This document shows positions 1 to 12,900 of a stretch of DNA of 64,000 nucleotides, piece after piece; position 1 is the stretch's first letter; every line of letters begins with the position of its first letter. Location: NCBI GenBank assembly GCA_019914995.1, contig CM034130.1:2232001-2296000 (forward strand). The letters run 5' to 3'. Both the position numbers and the translations under genes were made by a program. Below the pieces are notes generated by a model that saw only the letters and a program-made list of their open reading frames with translations, had not been told where the DNA came from and did not search any database. Origin of the DNA: Acanthochlamys bracteata (lineage: Eukaryota > Streptophyta > Magnoliopsida > Pandanales > Velloziaceae).

Positions 1-2653
1 TTTCAACAGGGAGCGCGATTATTGTTAACCCCCACATGTACGAACTTCACTACATAATCAATCACAAGTTGTATATTAATATAACATCCATCACGGACAT
101 GCGTGATTAATTTAATAATCAAACTTGTCTCTGCATGGTTCCAGTACACGTAAAACCTTCCAAGCAAGCAATGCGTTAATCAAGCACTGTTATTAGGGTT
201 TCGTTTTCCAGCAATCCTTGAGATGGCGACCTGGAAAAGAAAGAAAAAGTTATATGAAGTTTGTCTCTGTCTAAAAATTCAGCAGAAGCTAACTATGGCA
301 GTGAGAACATAAGGATATTATTATGTTAATTAGATTCAACCAGGTGCTGAAGAAGTTAGGGTTTAGAACAAGTTCTGGCACGGGCAGGGCGGAGAAGAAA
401 CAAATAACTCCAAATGCAAAACCACGACTTGCTGGTTAAAAGCAACGCCCACAATATTTTCCCTCTGCCTGTGTGGCCCACGACCCAAAACCGTTCTTCT
501 ACGATCTGATGAAGTCTCTGTATTTTGTGTTTCCCTTTCTATAAAGGCTCTGAGTGCCTTTTTGTATTACTTTTTTTTTTAATTCTTTTTAATTTAATTT
601 TAATAAAATTTTAATAATATTTTTATAAATTATTTAAATTTTAAAAATATTAAAATTTATTATTTATTTTATTAATTTTTTTGAATAAAAAATAAATGTT
701 TTTAAAAATGGAATAAAAATAAGCTTAGCTTTAGAAAAATACTTTTTTTCGTAAGCATTCCAAAAACATCGCTAACTCTGTTTGCAAACGAGCTTGTTTG
801 CATCCGGTTTTTTGTTTCGGGTGCACGGATTTCGGTTAGGGTGAGTTTGGGATTGATTTTCTAAAACAGAACATATGTTTATCCTTTTCAAAAAATAAGT
901 TTTATTTTTTTATTTTTAGAAAAATGAGTTTTTTTTTATTTTTAAAAAAATAAAAAATATATATATTAAAATAATTTTATTATGTAAAATTTTTTATAAT
1001 ATTTAAATTTTTAAATAAAATTTTTTAAATACTTATAAAATATATATTAAAAATATAAAATAAAAAAAATTAAAAAACTGTTTTTGATATGTACTACCAA
1101 ACCAGCTATAGACTTTCAGGTTTACACTTTGATCTCAATTTTTTTCTCCAAATTTACTTTCAAATCAGAATAAATATAAATTGAAATTTTAAGCTAAAAT
1201 TTTATTTTAAAATTTAAATTTAATAATTAAATTTAACTTTTAATCTTTTTAATAATTTTATTGGAATATTAATTTTTAAAACTAATTAATAATGAAATAA
1301 ATACGCACTAGACAAAGGGTTCTGATTAATTAGTAATTTATATGAACGGACGAGAGAGAAATTGGAATTAAAATTAATAATAGTAGAGGGTTAGGTAGCA
1401 TTGAAATTTACAGACAGAAATGGACGAAGGAGGGAAGGGAACCGGAGAGCAGGAGAATGAAGACAACAAGAAAAAGACAAAAGATTTCTCCATCAACCTC
1501 GACAGAAGCAGACGCCCGCCGAGTCCCTCAACCACCAACTCCTCTATCTTGTTCTTCAAACATATAATACCTATTAAACCTAACACTACTTTACTGAACA
1601 TTGACTATTCTGGTTAATTCTAGTTCTAGATGTCGTTATTAATGAAGCCGACTAAGAAAAATGTTTTAAAATATTTTGAAATAAAAATATTTCTAAATTA
1701 AAAAATTGTAAAAAATTTCAAATTACTTTTTTTTTAATTTAAAACATAAAATAATAAAATTTGACGATATAAATTTCTATAATTTAAAATTTTGTAGATA
1801 TTATAAAAATTTAATAAAAAATATATAATTAAAATTTTAAAATGTTTCAAACACCATCTATCACTGTACAAAGTAGCATGCCCCACTAATAACTATAAAA
1901 ACTCTCACATAAAATATGTCGAATATTTAAGTGTTTATTAAAAGAAATTTGATATTTTAAAATATTTAAAAAAATAAGTCCTATTTTTTATAAAAAAATT
2001 AATGAAAATAATTAATAATAACATCTCGAAACGTAAAATTTTTTTTATTTAAATATTTATAAATAATTTTATGAATTATTTAAAAAACTTTATTGAGAAA
2101 TATGAAATAAAAATTAAATTGTAAAAACCTAATAAGCTCTTCCAGTCTTCCAAACATCCTCTATATGCCACTCTCATTAAGGGTTACGAGGGCAATATAC
2201 TTGCTGCAGTTTTCCATAGTCACCAAAAAAGTTACAAACATTGAAAGTTTTGAACAACACCATCTAACACCAACGCAGCTGAGAATATACTTTATCAATA
2301 ATTAAGCATCCAGAACCCAAAGATAACGCAGCCAATAGGGTGGCAAGAAGCACAACAACATCAACAAACTGCCCATCATTGTAAAGACTCTAGTACTGCG
2401 AAGCTAGTTGTTCAACCAACGTACTCTGTCATTCCACCGTAAATCGATATCCAGAAGCTACTCCAACATGATCGAGATTAAAAAAATATTAAAAAGTAAC
2501 ATATCCACAAGATACCAACTGGATACAAGGCAAGCACTGAGCATAATGGAAAAAGTGCGTAAAACAATCCGTCGAGAACAAAAAAGGTAAAAGCTACATA
2601 GATACATCATGTCTACTTGGTACAGGCCTTCTCAAGGTAACAAAGAAATTGCT
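1..2653. other. AT-rich intergenic DNA, no gene recognised
   Basis: The stretch alternates between mixed-composition DNA (about 1-540, 1360-1620, 2140-2650) and very AT-rich blocks (about 550-760, 890-1080, 1660-1850, 1930-2120). The blocks are made of A-runs and T-runs that can pair with each other, and similar blocks recur through the window. Short open frames at 1420-1617 and 2408-2590 show no recognisable domain. The last part probably includes the 3' flank of the minus-strand SR45a-like locus. Confidence 0.6.
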
Positions 2654-5600
2654 TTATCTGGCACAGCCATTTGATCGACGAGAGCTCCCTCTCCCTGGGC
2701 TCCTATAAGGTGAATATCACCTTGATCTGTGCCGCCAAGACCTGCCACCATGGTGATCTTCGAGGGGATACATCACGACCTCCACGATAAGGAGATCGCC
2801 TTGGTGATCTGCGATAGCCTAAGTCATGATGGCCATAGCTTCCATGATACCTGCCATGATCACCTGACGATAGACATTTCAAATTATGTGTTAACATATG
2901 GGAAGCAACTATGTTACTCAATACTAGCCAGCAAAGTGGAGACCATAATGAAAGAATGAAATGAAGAGGCAATCTGGATCACAGGTTATTATTATAAAAT
3001 TGCAAAACTTACCGTCTCTGCTACTCTTCAGTCCAAGGTAGTTCCCAGGAGTTGCCGTTACTGGCCTTTGCCTCCTTGACTGAAGGTAAATAAGAACAAA
3101 ATGCACATAAGCACATCCATCACCTATTCTTCTAAGCTTATAGAATAGGTAGGATTGCATGAATAAAATCCAAAATAAATAAACCACTAATACCTAGATT
3201 GAGATCTCAAAACCATATAAAAGATATATAAGAGTACACGATGTAGGAAACCACTGAAACTATCCAAGAAGGAAAGACACTTATCGAATCCTGTTCTAAA
3301 GAACCCCAAACAGAGTTACCATAAATGCTTGACTAGGGTCGGAAATGTCCATTGATAAGTTGATGAGAGTTGAAGTTGAGTGCTGAGGCGGAATAGTTGA
3401 ACAATATTGCTATTTAGTTGTGATGCATGGAAAACCATTAGACCAGCCACTGATCAAGCTGTTTGACTAAAGTTGAGATGGATGAACTCATCATCCTTGA
3501 TTGCTGCCAAACAGTAGCTGACCCAATGTTTTCTAAATATAACCAAAAAACCTCCACGTCAAATGGTAGGATAAGTAAAAAGCATCTACATTGACATAAT
3601 ATGCACTGCAGATAATACCTTCTCAAAAGTGATATACTGGTCCTCAAGGATCGAATGATTTACAAATTTGATACAGCATTTTGCATCACCAACGATGTCC
3701 ATAGTCACAAATGCAAAACCTCGAGAGATGCGTGTACGTGGTTCAACAACAATAGGGAAAACAAGTACCTGAAAGAAGAGAAGAGCATTAGTGCCACAAA
3801 ACTCTAAACTAAAACAGCAACATAAGATAACTTACTTTTCCCTCCTTGGAAAAGTGATCTTCAAGGTCCCTTTCTGTTACACTGGTAGACAGCCCCGTCA
3901 CATACAGCGTGTCTGGGATTTGCAGCATCATCTCTCTGAAGTAAGAATATTAAGTTAGATTCTGGAAAAAGGATGACGATTTCAGGATATATTCTACAAC
4001 CTTCTGGGACATCCATATCGCGATCTTGACCTTGACCGAGATCTATGACGGGGAGATGGGGACCCTCGAAGGAGGTTAACCCCTAGATCTAGTTCTGGAA
4101 TGTGATCTTGAAAAAGATAGTGATCTAGTTCGATCTCTGTTGCATAAGAATGCAAATTAGAATACTCAGGCTAAGTAAAAGCAAAACTAAGAATGAATAC
4201 AATAATAAACTATGTAGAAGTTTAAGAGTTATATTCTTTGCTTAGAATTTAAAAAAAAAAAACATACTGATTACATACAACCTTCAACTTTTTTACATAA
4301 CTTAAACTTAAAGACTTTATTCTAAACTTACCCTCAGATTGCAAACAAGATAATGGCCTTTTTATTCCACCAATCAAATTCAAACAAGAAAACAGACAGT
4401 ATATGTTGTAAGAAATATCCTTTAGCTGCAGAAACAGGGATCATGTCCATCTTAACCACTGCATCTACAAACTCATTAGAAAATCAAACTTAATTGGTGA
4501 GAAGAAAAAGACCAACCTTAATATTAAAAGAAATTACTGGCTGAAAGATTTGTATCCAATTAACACCATGTAATATAATTTTGATCATGAAAGAGCTAAG
4601 TCTAACTTGTTCATTGATTTGGAATACTTACAGACATGATTTGCTAAAGAACTTAAATAAGAGATGACTTGAACTTCCAAACTGGCCAACCATTCACATC
4701 ACTCACCATGTTCATCACCTCAAATTTGAAATAATATAATTGGGCATTGCCTTAGAACTAATTTCATCAATGTTAACACCTCCCAAGCTAAACCACCAAA
4801 CAACCTAAATATTAAATCAAAACCCTAAATCCCATCAAGTAAAATGCACTTGACACAATATCTTTTTGCATAATTTATGCTTTTGTATCTAAAGGAAGAA
4901 ATGCAAGTAAGCATACGTCACGCAAGTTCTAAATGATGAGTAAAACGTGAGGTGTCTTTGGAGAAGGAAAAGCAATTCATACCAATTTACCAGGATCAAA
5001 CTCAACAATTGCCTTACATATTCATCACTATAATGATAAGCTGCACGTAATGGAAAGCTGACAAACATGCTACCTAGCATCATCAAACTAACATACTTAC
5101 CTTAGTTTCTTAAAATTTTATTAAGCACTACTGAAGTGATTGATGGTATTATTAGGCTAATCACAAATCTCATACATCTAATTGATTTCCATATTCCTCA
5201 TATAGATATTACTTGTAGCATGCCTGCCTATAAAAGAAGTGGTAAACATCAAGCTAACTAACCTCAAGTCTTTCTGCATGAGCAATCTAAAGGGAAGTAC
5301 AAAAGCTATCCAGTGAACTATGAATGCCTAAGTTTAGCCTTTAGTTGAGTAAAGTAAACACACTATGAGGATAACTTTTCATTAAATTGGCTAATTCTGG
5401 CTCAAAATTGATCTGGAAGTTGACTTTTCATACACCAAATATCATTCAGAGACAGAATTGCACTGTATCACCTCAATCGTAGACAACAAAACACTTAAAC
5501 CACAATTCTCAAGACAAGAAAAACCAGTTCCAGATCAACTAAACATGCCTAGCTGACCATTTTCAAGATTTTAGTAGCTGACAGCTAGCAAAAAGATAAA

Positions 5601-5958
5601 CAGACGCAAAAATCCCAAACACTACCTCTTAAATGGTTTTGAAATTTTCCAATATATCCATTTTCAACAATTTAACCAGCATTACCTTCAAAACCATAAG
5701 CTAGTAACTCAACAATTGGACCCATTTCAATATCATTTCTATTCCAATTAGAATTACGCCTAATTTCAAGACGAACCGTCAGACAAGCAAAAAACAGCTA
5801 CTGAGAAAACAAGAATTCACTAGGCCTGATTGGTGAGTCGCTAAAATTTTTGTACCTGCTCCTTGGTAAGTCGGCCTGCACGGAAAGAAAAAACCGAATC
5901 AAAGATCGACAAAGAACCAGATTAATCTAACACACCATGCCAGAAAAATGCCTACCAT
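2654..5958 (-). pseudogene. SR45a / transformer-2-like splicing-factor gene, frame-broken
   Basis: Read on the minus strand, seven exons with good splice sites can be placed: 5958-5956 (ATG), 5875-5856, 4136-4001, 3935-3836, 3768-3619, 3079-3013, and 2863 downward. They encode an RS-rich N-terminus, one RRM (RNP2-like LYVTGL, RNP1-like RGFAFV), a TPGNYLGL linker and an RS/RG tail. This is the layout of plant SR45a/Tra2-like proteins, which bind pre-mRNA and promote splicing in the nucleus. The frame is broken. Exon 3 starts in the RS frame and meets TAA at 4078-4076, while its second half (SPRHRSRSRSR) and the RRM exon fit a frame one base away. In the last exon the RS/RG tail switches frame after PRRSP and carries TGA at 2719-2717. 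I infer a non-processed duplicate that has decayed, perhaps still transcribed. Sequencing indels or a short functional isoform are alternatives. Confidence 0.72.
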
Positions 5959-6405
5959 GATCAGATTCTTTTGATTAGAAGAACCCTCTGAGACTCTGAG
6001 AGAGTAAATTTTGGGTCTAGGTTCTTTCGTTCTATCGAAATACGGAAGATTTCTAGAAGGCACAATTGCTTTCATATAAAACCCGATTCGAATTGTATAC
6101 TATTATCCAATACGCGTTAATGCTCCAGCAGAAGGAAACTTGTTTAAAATGGATACCAACCCGTTAGTAGCGATGTCACCCGAAACAGTATCGGCAGCGT
6201 GGTAGGCTGGACCTCACTCAAAAAGCCTACTTGGAGAGGCCCATTAAAGACATAAGTTGATAAACACTTCAAGCTCAATAAATTTAACGTAGAAAAATTG
6301 TAACAGGAATATTTCCGTTTTAAGAACTGCAATAGAAATTCTCTTACATACCAAATGATGCTAATAAGTGCGTAGAGGAGACCGCTAGCATTGCTTATCA
6401 TTCAA
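5959..6405. other. Intergenic spacer between divergent genes
   Basis: This spacer holds the 5' flank of the minus-strand SR45a-like locus and the upstream region of the plus-strand PPR gene. No clear TATA box or other element was seen. It is short enough to act as a shared promoter region for the two divergent loci, which is inference only. Confidence 0.45.
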
Positions 6406-7977
6406 ATGCTTGGTCTCACAACAAGAACGCAAACCCAGAGAAGGCATAGGATTTTCTTGTTTTACCATATCAGATGGGCAACTCACTCCAGAGACTCATT
6501 CCATTTCTCCAAAATTTTGCAGACATGCTCTAGCAAATCCCACCTGAACCAAATCCATGACCAGATTATAGTTGCAGGGTTGTCTCAGAACATGTTTCTT
6601 GGGTCAAAACTCGTTTCTCGGTATGCGGAATCCGGCGATCTTGGTTATGCACGGAATGTGTTCGATAGAACGCCTGATAAAGATGTCTTCCTCTGGAATA
6701 TCATGATTAGAAGCTACACTTCTTCGGAAGCTGTTACAAGGGAAGCCGTGGACCTATATGCTTGTATGAGGCATACCTATATTGCTGCAAACTGCTACAC
6801 GTACACGTTCGTTCTCAAGGCATGCGCCGAATCTGGTGATAGGGGCGGTGGCAGAGCTGTGCATGCTCATGCTGTCCGTGATGAACTGCATACGGATTTG
6901 TTTGTGGGCAATGCGCTTGTAGCATTTTATGCAAAATGTGGACAGGTTATGGCTTCTAAGAAAGTTTTTGATGAGATTGATGCGAAGGACCTCGTCAGCT
7001 GGAATTCCATGATCGCGGGCTATATCCAGAATGGTCATGCCCGTGAAGCCATCTTGCATCTCCATCACATGTTGTGGGATGATGGAGACAACAAGCCTGA
7101 TTATGTTTCTCTTGTTACCGTCCTTGTGGCTTGTACTTCATTGGTTGCTGTACATGCTGGCATGTGGGTTCACACTTATGCTGTGAAATCTGGGATGAGA
7201 TTGGATGCTGAGATTGGCAGTGGACTTATTGGAATGTATGCAAATTGTGGTCATCTTGGAATTGCTAGGGATATCTTCGATAGAATTAGTGACAAAAACA
7301 TTGTTGTTTTTTATTCAATGATGCGGGGCTATGGGATGCATGGCCATCCTTGGCAAGCACTAGAGATATTCTTGGAGATGTTAGAGATGGGCATTAGACC
7401 CGATGGTATCTGCTTTGTCAGCATTCTCTCGACATGCAGTCATACGGGGTTAGTCAATAAAGGCTGGGAGATGTTTGATATGATGGACAAGTGTGGAGTG
7501 AAGAAGGATCAAGTGCATTATGCTTGCATGGTGGACCTGCTGGGTCGTGCTGGGCTGTTGAGTGATGCTGTTGAGTTCATTAGAGGAATGCCGGTGATGC
7601 CTGAAAGAGATGTTTGGGGTGCTTTGCTTGGCGCTTGTCGAATGCACAATGACTTGGAACTTGCAGAAGAGGCAGCAAATAGATTGTTTCTTCTTGATCC
7701 TGAGAATGCAGGGAGGTACGCAGTTTTGGCTAGTATGTATCTGGATGCTGGGAGATGGACGGATGCTGCCACTATGAGGAAAGCAATGAGAGATCGATCA
7801 GTCAGGAAGCCAATTGGCTGTAGCTCTGTGCAGCTTCATAATGAAGTCTACACATTTGGAGTGGAAGATGAATCACATTCAATGACACCCTCAATATTCA
7901 ATGTATTGAAGCAGCTGCAAAAGGTTATGATGGATGAAGAGGAGGAGGAGGAATTGGAGGCAGCTCTGATGGAATAG
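6406..7977 (+). CDS. Pentatricopeptide repeat protein, PLS class with E/E+ domains
   Basis: An intronless gene of 523 codons. I chose the ATG at 6406; the frame is open a little further upstream but without an ATG. The N-terminus is rich in Arg and Thr and suits an organelle targeting peptide. PPR units run from about residue 40 to 395, alternating in length as in PLS-class proteins, with typical stretches such as VGNALVAFYAKCG and VSWNSMIAGYIQNG. The tail has an E domain (about 403-475, VWGALLGACRMHNDLELAEE) and an E+-like stretch (about 476-508), then a run of Glu and the stop. There is no DYW deaminase domain. Proteins of this class bind specific chloroplast or mitochondrial transcripts, usually at C-to-U editing sites, and recruit a DYW partner in trans. 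Target and organelle cannot be told from the sequence by eye. Confidence 0.93.
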   Translation: MLGLTTRTQTQRRHRIFLFYHIRWATHSRDSFHFSKILQTCSSKSHLNQIHDQIIVAGLSQNMFLGSKLVSRYAESGDLGYARNVFDRTPDKDVFLWNIMIRSYTSSEAVTREAVDLYACMRHTYIAANCYTYTFVLKACAESGDRGGGRAVHAHAVRDELHTDLFVGNALVAFYAKCGQVMASKKVFDEIDAKDLVSWNSMIAGYIQNGHAREAILHLHHMLWDDGDNKPDYVSLVTVLVACTSLVAVHAGMWVHTYAVKSGMRLDAEIGSGLIGMYANCGHLGIARDIFDRISDKNIVVFYSMMRGYGMHGHPWQALEIFLEMLEMGIRPDGICFVSILSTCSHTGLVNKGWEMFDMMDKCGVKKDQVHYACMVDLLGRAGLLSDAVEFIRGMPVMPERDVWGALLGACRMHNDLELAEEAANRLFLLDPENAGRYAVLASMYLDAGRWTDAATMRKAMRDRSVRKPIGCSSVQLHNEVYTFGVEDESHSMTPSIFNVLKQLQKVMMDEEEEEELEAALME

Positions 7978-9316
7978 TTGGCTTCCTCTGAGTATGATTA
8001 AGCTGACTTGGGGATTGTCAAACATATGGCAGCCAGTGCCGATTTCCCTGGTCAGATGATTATACTTTCTAGTATAATAGAAAATTGTCCAATTTATGCT
8101 GTTTTGGTAAATGAACATCTTTCTAATACTACATAGCAAGTACAGGAGGACGAGATTGAGCATCCTTTTAAACTCTTAGACCACAGATAGTTTCCACATT
8201 AAAGCAGCTAAGAGGATCTTCTAACCGGCAGAAAGAAAACATGAAAGGTACTTTGAGCAGTAAATCAAGCTGAAAGCTAGTTTGAATGTCTTCATATCTT
8301 ATTCAATTAGACAGTTTTTGCTTCTTGTTTCTTATGTGTAGAAACTATTTTCTTCTGCAAAGGAAAATCATATATATCTTTCTTCTTCTGTAGACTTATT
8401 GTCATAGTATTATTTTCTTCATATGTGTCATCTCCATGTGAAGCATAGTCCACTTCATAAGATCTCCTTCCTAGCAGACATTTAACATTTATTTGTTCAA
8501 TCGACTTATAAATGTTTCAAGTTTTGCTTTGTCTTTAGCTTATACAATTTATATGTACTGTAATCTAATGTGTGTTTAGGTTGGTGACTTCACTTCTAAC
8601 CTACACTAAATTTAAACATTTGATCTGTAGACCAATATAATAACAGAATGTTTAGGCCTTTGTTTCTATTCCTGTCATCTTGTTTGCCGATTACTATAAA
8701 AGAGGAGGCATTTTGTCCGGTTATGAATTTCATTATGGGGAGTCTTGTGATTTAGAAAATATTTTCTCAGGTTGTCTTGGATGTAACCTGTGCAGTTTCA
8801 TCTTCAAACAACTCTGGAAAGAAAAAGGCTGATGTTTAACATGTGAATTCATCATTTCGAACACTTTTCAGTCAGAGTGGGTAAGTTGATTTTTCCTATA
8901 GCTAGTAACTTGGCTTTCTTATTTTCCTCGAGATGGACAGATCATTTATCGACTGTTAACTCTTTTAACTACACTTAGCTTTGCTGATGGATATGGGCCA
9001 GGAGTGGATAGGCTAGTATATAACTTGATGTAAGGCTCCAGTCATGCCACGTAGGCAATGAACTTGCCAATTATTTCCCAGAACACTTCATCCTTATGAT
9101 GTGCATTTTGATAGCATAGTTGATAAACACCAAATGGTATGGAAATTCATGGTGAAAATGGCTATGCCATGTCAGATTACATCTTCAATCCCAGCCAATA
9201 GAAGGAGACTCACTGGATAGCCTTCTCCCTCTCTGCCATTCAGTTTTCCTATGTTTTCAGCAATAAACATTAATCAACAGCTATCTATATCTCAGAACAC
9301 TCTCATTCTTCTCCAT
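7978..9316. other. PPR 3' flank and plastocyanin upstream region
   Basis: The first few hundred bases are probably the 3' UTR of the PPR gene. The rest is T-rich to mixed DNA without a recognisable coding frame. It ends in the plastocyanin promoter. No repeat or RNA gene was seen. Confidence 0.5.
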
Positions 9317-9325
9317 CTATAAATT
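9317..9325 (+). promoter_or_regulatory. Putative TATA box of the plastocyanin gene
   Basis: CTATAAATT lies about 75-80 bases before the ATG at 9399. A CT-rich stretch (CTCTCTTCTCCACC) follows about 15-25 bases downstream, as is common at plant start sites. This supports a short leader and argues against translation starting upstream of 9399. Confidence 0.55.
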
Positions 9326-9398
9326 TTTGCTAGCTCTCTTCTCCACCTCAGTTTCCAGGTCTAACTTCTGCTTGAACACTCAAAAAGAAGAGAAGGAA

Positions 9399-9911
9399 AT
9401 GGCAAGCATGACTGCAGCTGCCGCTGTTACCATTCCCTCTTTCACTGGTCTCAGGGCTGGTGCTTCTGCAGCCAAGATATGCAGTGGCTCTCCTGCAGGC
9501 GCCAGGGTCGTCCCTACACCGATGGCAATCAAGGCTTCTCTTCGTGATACCGTAGGTATTGCAGCAGTTGCCACAGCTGCAAGCGCAATGCTGGCAGGTA
9601 ACGCATTCGCATTCGAAGTTCTTCTTGGGGCCAGCGACGGTGGTCTGGTCTTCGTGCCTAACGAGTTCACTGTCCCTGCTGGGGAGAAGATTGTGTTCAA
9701 GAACAACGCAGGGTTCCCCCACAACGTCATCTTTGATGAAGACGAAGTTCCATCTGGTGTAAATGTTTCTGCTATCTCCATGAATGAGGAAGACCTACTT
9801 AATGCTAAGGATGAATCATTCAGCATCACGCTCAATGAGAAGGGAACCTACTCCTTCTACTGCGCACCTCACCAGGGAGCTGGCATGGTTGGCAAAGTTA
9901 CTGTCCAGTAA
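9399..9911 (+). CDS. PETE: Plastocyanin precursor, chloroplast thylakoid lumen
   Basis: An intronless gene of 170 codons. The start at 9399 gives [15 protein letters not shown], a typical chloroplast transit peptide. A hydrophobic lumen-transfer segment follows (about residues 52-71, ending GNAFA), so cleavage would leave a mature protein of 99 residues beginning [11 protein letters not shown], the usual length for plant plastocyanin. All four copper ligands are present at the standard mature positions: His37 (in FPHNV), Cys84, His87 and Met92 (in [10 protein letters not shown]). The acidic patch DEDEVPSG is also kept. The protein carries electrons from cytochrome b6f to photosystem I in the thylakoid lumen. 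Single-exon structure is normal for plant PETE. Nothing indicates damage. Confidence 0.97.
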   Translation: MASMTAAAAVTIPSFTGLRAGASAAKICSGSPAGARVVPTPMAIKASLRDTVGIAAVATAASAMLAGNAFAFEVLLGASDGGLVFVPNEFTVPAGEKIVFKNNAGFPHNVIFDEDEVPSGVNVSAISMNEEDLLNAKDESFSITLNEKGTYSFYCAPHQGAGMVGKVTVQ

Positions 9912-12900
9912 ATTCTGAAATGCACAAAGGAAACAATCTACGATTTTTTAGTTCATGAATAACTGGACCTTTTATCTATCTATCTAAAGAGTTAATTGGT
10001 AGCTGTTGTAACTTGTAAGTGTCCAGAGTAGGAAGCTGGATAATTGGAATTTGGTGTTGTTGATAATGTTCCTATTATTACTTTTGTGGAGCTTTCAAGT
10101 GTCACCTCTGTTATCCTTGTACGTGTTTTTGTATCCTTGCTGCATGCATATGTTCAACTTTAACGTCCCACCCTTACCTGTCGCTCTAAATTAACAAATT
10201 AATATATAATTTAATAAACAATTTATAGTGTATTAATAAAAGTTAATATGTTGATTGATTTTTAATTACGTAAAATGATTTTAATTCAAAAGATTTTTAA
10301 AACAACTTACTCTGGTTTAGTTATCTTCGCTTCTGGTGAAACTAATTTTTTGTAACAAAAGATTCATTCTTAGACAAGTGAACAATAAAACTCATTCGGA
10401 TGGCTAAACTTTTTTTTACTTTTCAAAAACTTTTTTTTATTTTAAAATTTTTAAATAATTTTATAGATTTATTTAAAATTTAAAAATATAAATTTATTTT
10501 ATAAATTATTATTGTATTATTATTTTAAAAAATAAAACTTATATTTTAAAATATAATAAAAATATTTTACATTAAATTTTTTTTTTTATAAACACTTCTA
10601 TTACTCCATTGAAGCTTTGGTCCAACTGAATAAGCCCGTAGGATGGAAACTAGTACATACAGCTTCGAGTTTTCCCGCTAGGAAAATAATAAGGCACAAC
10701 GAACTGTAGGACGCATAAAGCTAGCTTGAAACATAAGTGTGTTCTTTCTACCAAAAAAAAATATTTGTCAAAAAATTATTTTTATAATTCTTTAATTTAT
10801 TTTGATAACTTATAGTTCTTAAAAATCAATTTTAAAAACTCACTAATAAAACCTATAAAAAAACACATCACTGTAGATCCTAAGTTGCTTCCTTATTTAG
10901 GAAAAATGAAAAAGTTTTAGAATAAAAAATATTGTAAAAATAATCAAAAAATAAGTTCTATGTTTTAACTAAAATAATAATAATAATAATTAATAATTAA
11001 AAAACTTTATAATATATAATATTTATTTAAAAAATTTTAAACTATTATAATAAAAAAATTAAATAAAATATTTCTCGAAACGCAATGATGAAACGGTGCC
11101 TCAATTATCTGAGTTAAGGAAATTCCGGGTAACAAAACACCGGCAGCTTGCCGCGTTCTCGCGTCGGTGCGTTGATGGAGGTAGCGCCGTCCTCCACCAT
11201 CTTCAAATGCATGTCCCCACAAAACATTCAGAGAAGCACGCAACCGCGGTATCCATCCGCCTTATCTTTTTGGTTCCGTAATGCTCGCCTCTCATCTCAT
11301 CTCCATGTGAGTTAAGTTGACGTTTAGAAGTGCTAAAGATAGAAATTTTTTTCAGAATTAAAAAGTAATTTTAAAATTGTTTTTAAAATAAATTTTATTT
11401 TATTACTTAATTGTATATATAATTTATTTTTAATTTTCAAATTTTTAAAAAAATTATAAATATTATAAAAATTTAATAAAAATATAAATATTAAATAGTT
11501 TATAAACACCGTCAATCTTCAAATATATCTTATTGTTGAATCAATGATCATCCTCGCCAAAGACGTATTTTAAAATTTCTAAACTTCACTTCTTTACGTT
11601 ACATTTAGAATTTTAAAAAATTCATGTATTTTAATTATTCATTAAATTTGAGAATTTCACACCTTTTTTAAATCTATTTCAAAATAACTTTCTTTTTAAA
11701 AAATTCTAACTTTTATTTTTTACTTTTGAACTTTAGCACATTTACAATACACACTTAACTAGCTTAACTGAACATTCTTTTGAACTCAACAGTCAACACT
11801 AATATTTGTTTCTTAATTTGTAATTATCTTTAATTACTAGCTACATGTTAATATATATAATTGGCAGATGGGTTCAAATCAATGTTGATTATCAAAACAT
11901 TCACTTATAGCTATTATTATAACAGAGACATTCTGGAAAGCTTAACCTCTCAAAACATTTCTAGAGAGCTGTAACTACTGTTGATATATTAATAGTAACT
12001 ACATATATGCATGATTTTAATTTTGGTAGTTAAGCTTCTATCAGCATCAATCAACCCCATCCCTTTCTTTTTTCTTTTTTCTAATTTATGTAAAGCACTA
12101 TAGATCAATTAGCTAGCTAGCTATAGTTAGATTATATAATACCTTATATAGTTGAGTAGATTGCATGCAAGAAAAGAAAAAAAACTTCAAGGGTCTAACT
12201 TAATTTATAGGTTAATTGTACATCTATGGAGATATAAAATAAGAATTTTTTTTTAAAAAAAAACTTATTTAAAAATTTTTTAAACAAATTTGATTTTTAA
12301 TAAAGTTATCTATATTTTTAAATATTTAAAAATATATTCTTAAATATTTAAAAAAATTATTAAAAATATCAAAATAACTTTTAAATAAAAAATAGAGGGA
12401 AACGTACTTTCAACACCCCTGAAATATGTATATTATGCATGGTTCCAACTTATCTTATATATTAATTAATAATGCATGAAACTATCAACAACAAAAGATT
12501 TATTCATAAATCTTATATATATCCTTTAAACGCGAGAATTCATCTAGAAACATATAAGGAGGAGTTTTGTATTTCGTTTCACTCAATTTCAAAAATTTTA
12601 TTTTATTTCACATTTTCAATAAATTTTTTATAATATTATACAAATTTATTTAAAAGGTACAAAATATTTTATATTATAAAATTTTATTATTACTTATTTA
12701 TTAATTTTTAAAAAAATTATTTTTAAAAATAAAATAAAATATTTTTGGTTTCATAAAGTTCTATGTCAAAATCAATGCTCTGTAAGTCGTATGCAGAATC
12801 AGATTGATATATAGAGTGAAACGTAAGAGATTAATTGCGTTAACAGAGAGACTATCAGAAAAAATCTACAAGCAGCTGCAGAAATAATAATAATAATAAT

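Noticed and set aside
1420..1617. 65-codon plus-strand frame
   Set aside because: No domain, no splice partners, and overlapping frames on the other strand; cannot be supported as a gene.
9327..9398. Upstream extension of the plastocyanin frame
   Set aside because: It begins at TTG, overlaps the likely start-site region, and would put extra residues before a standard transit peptide.
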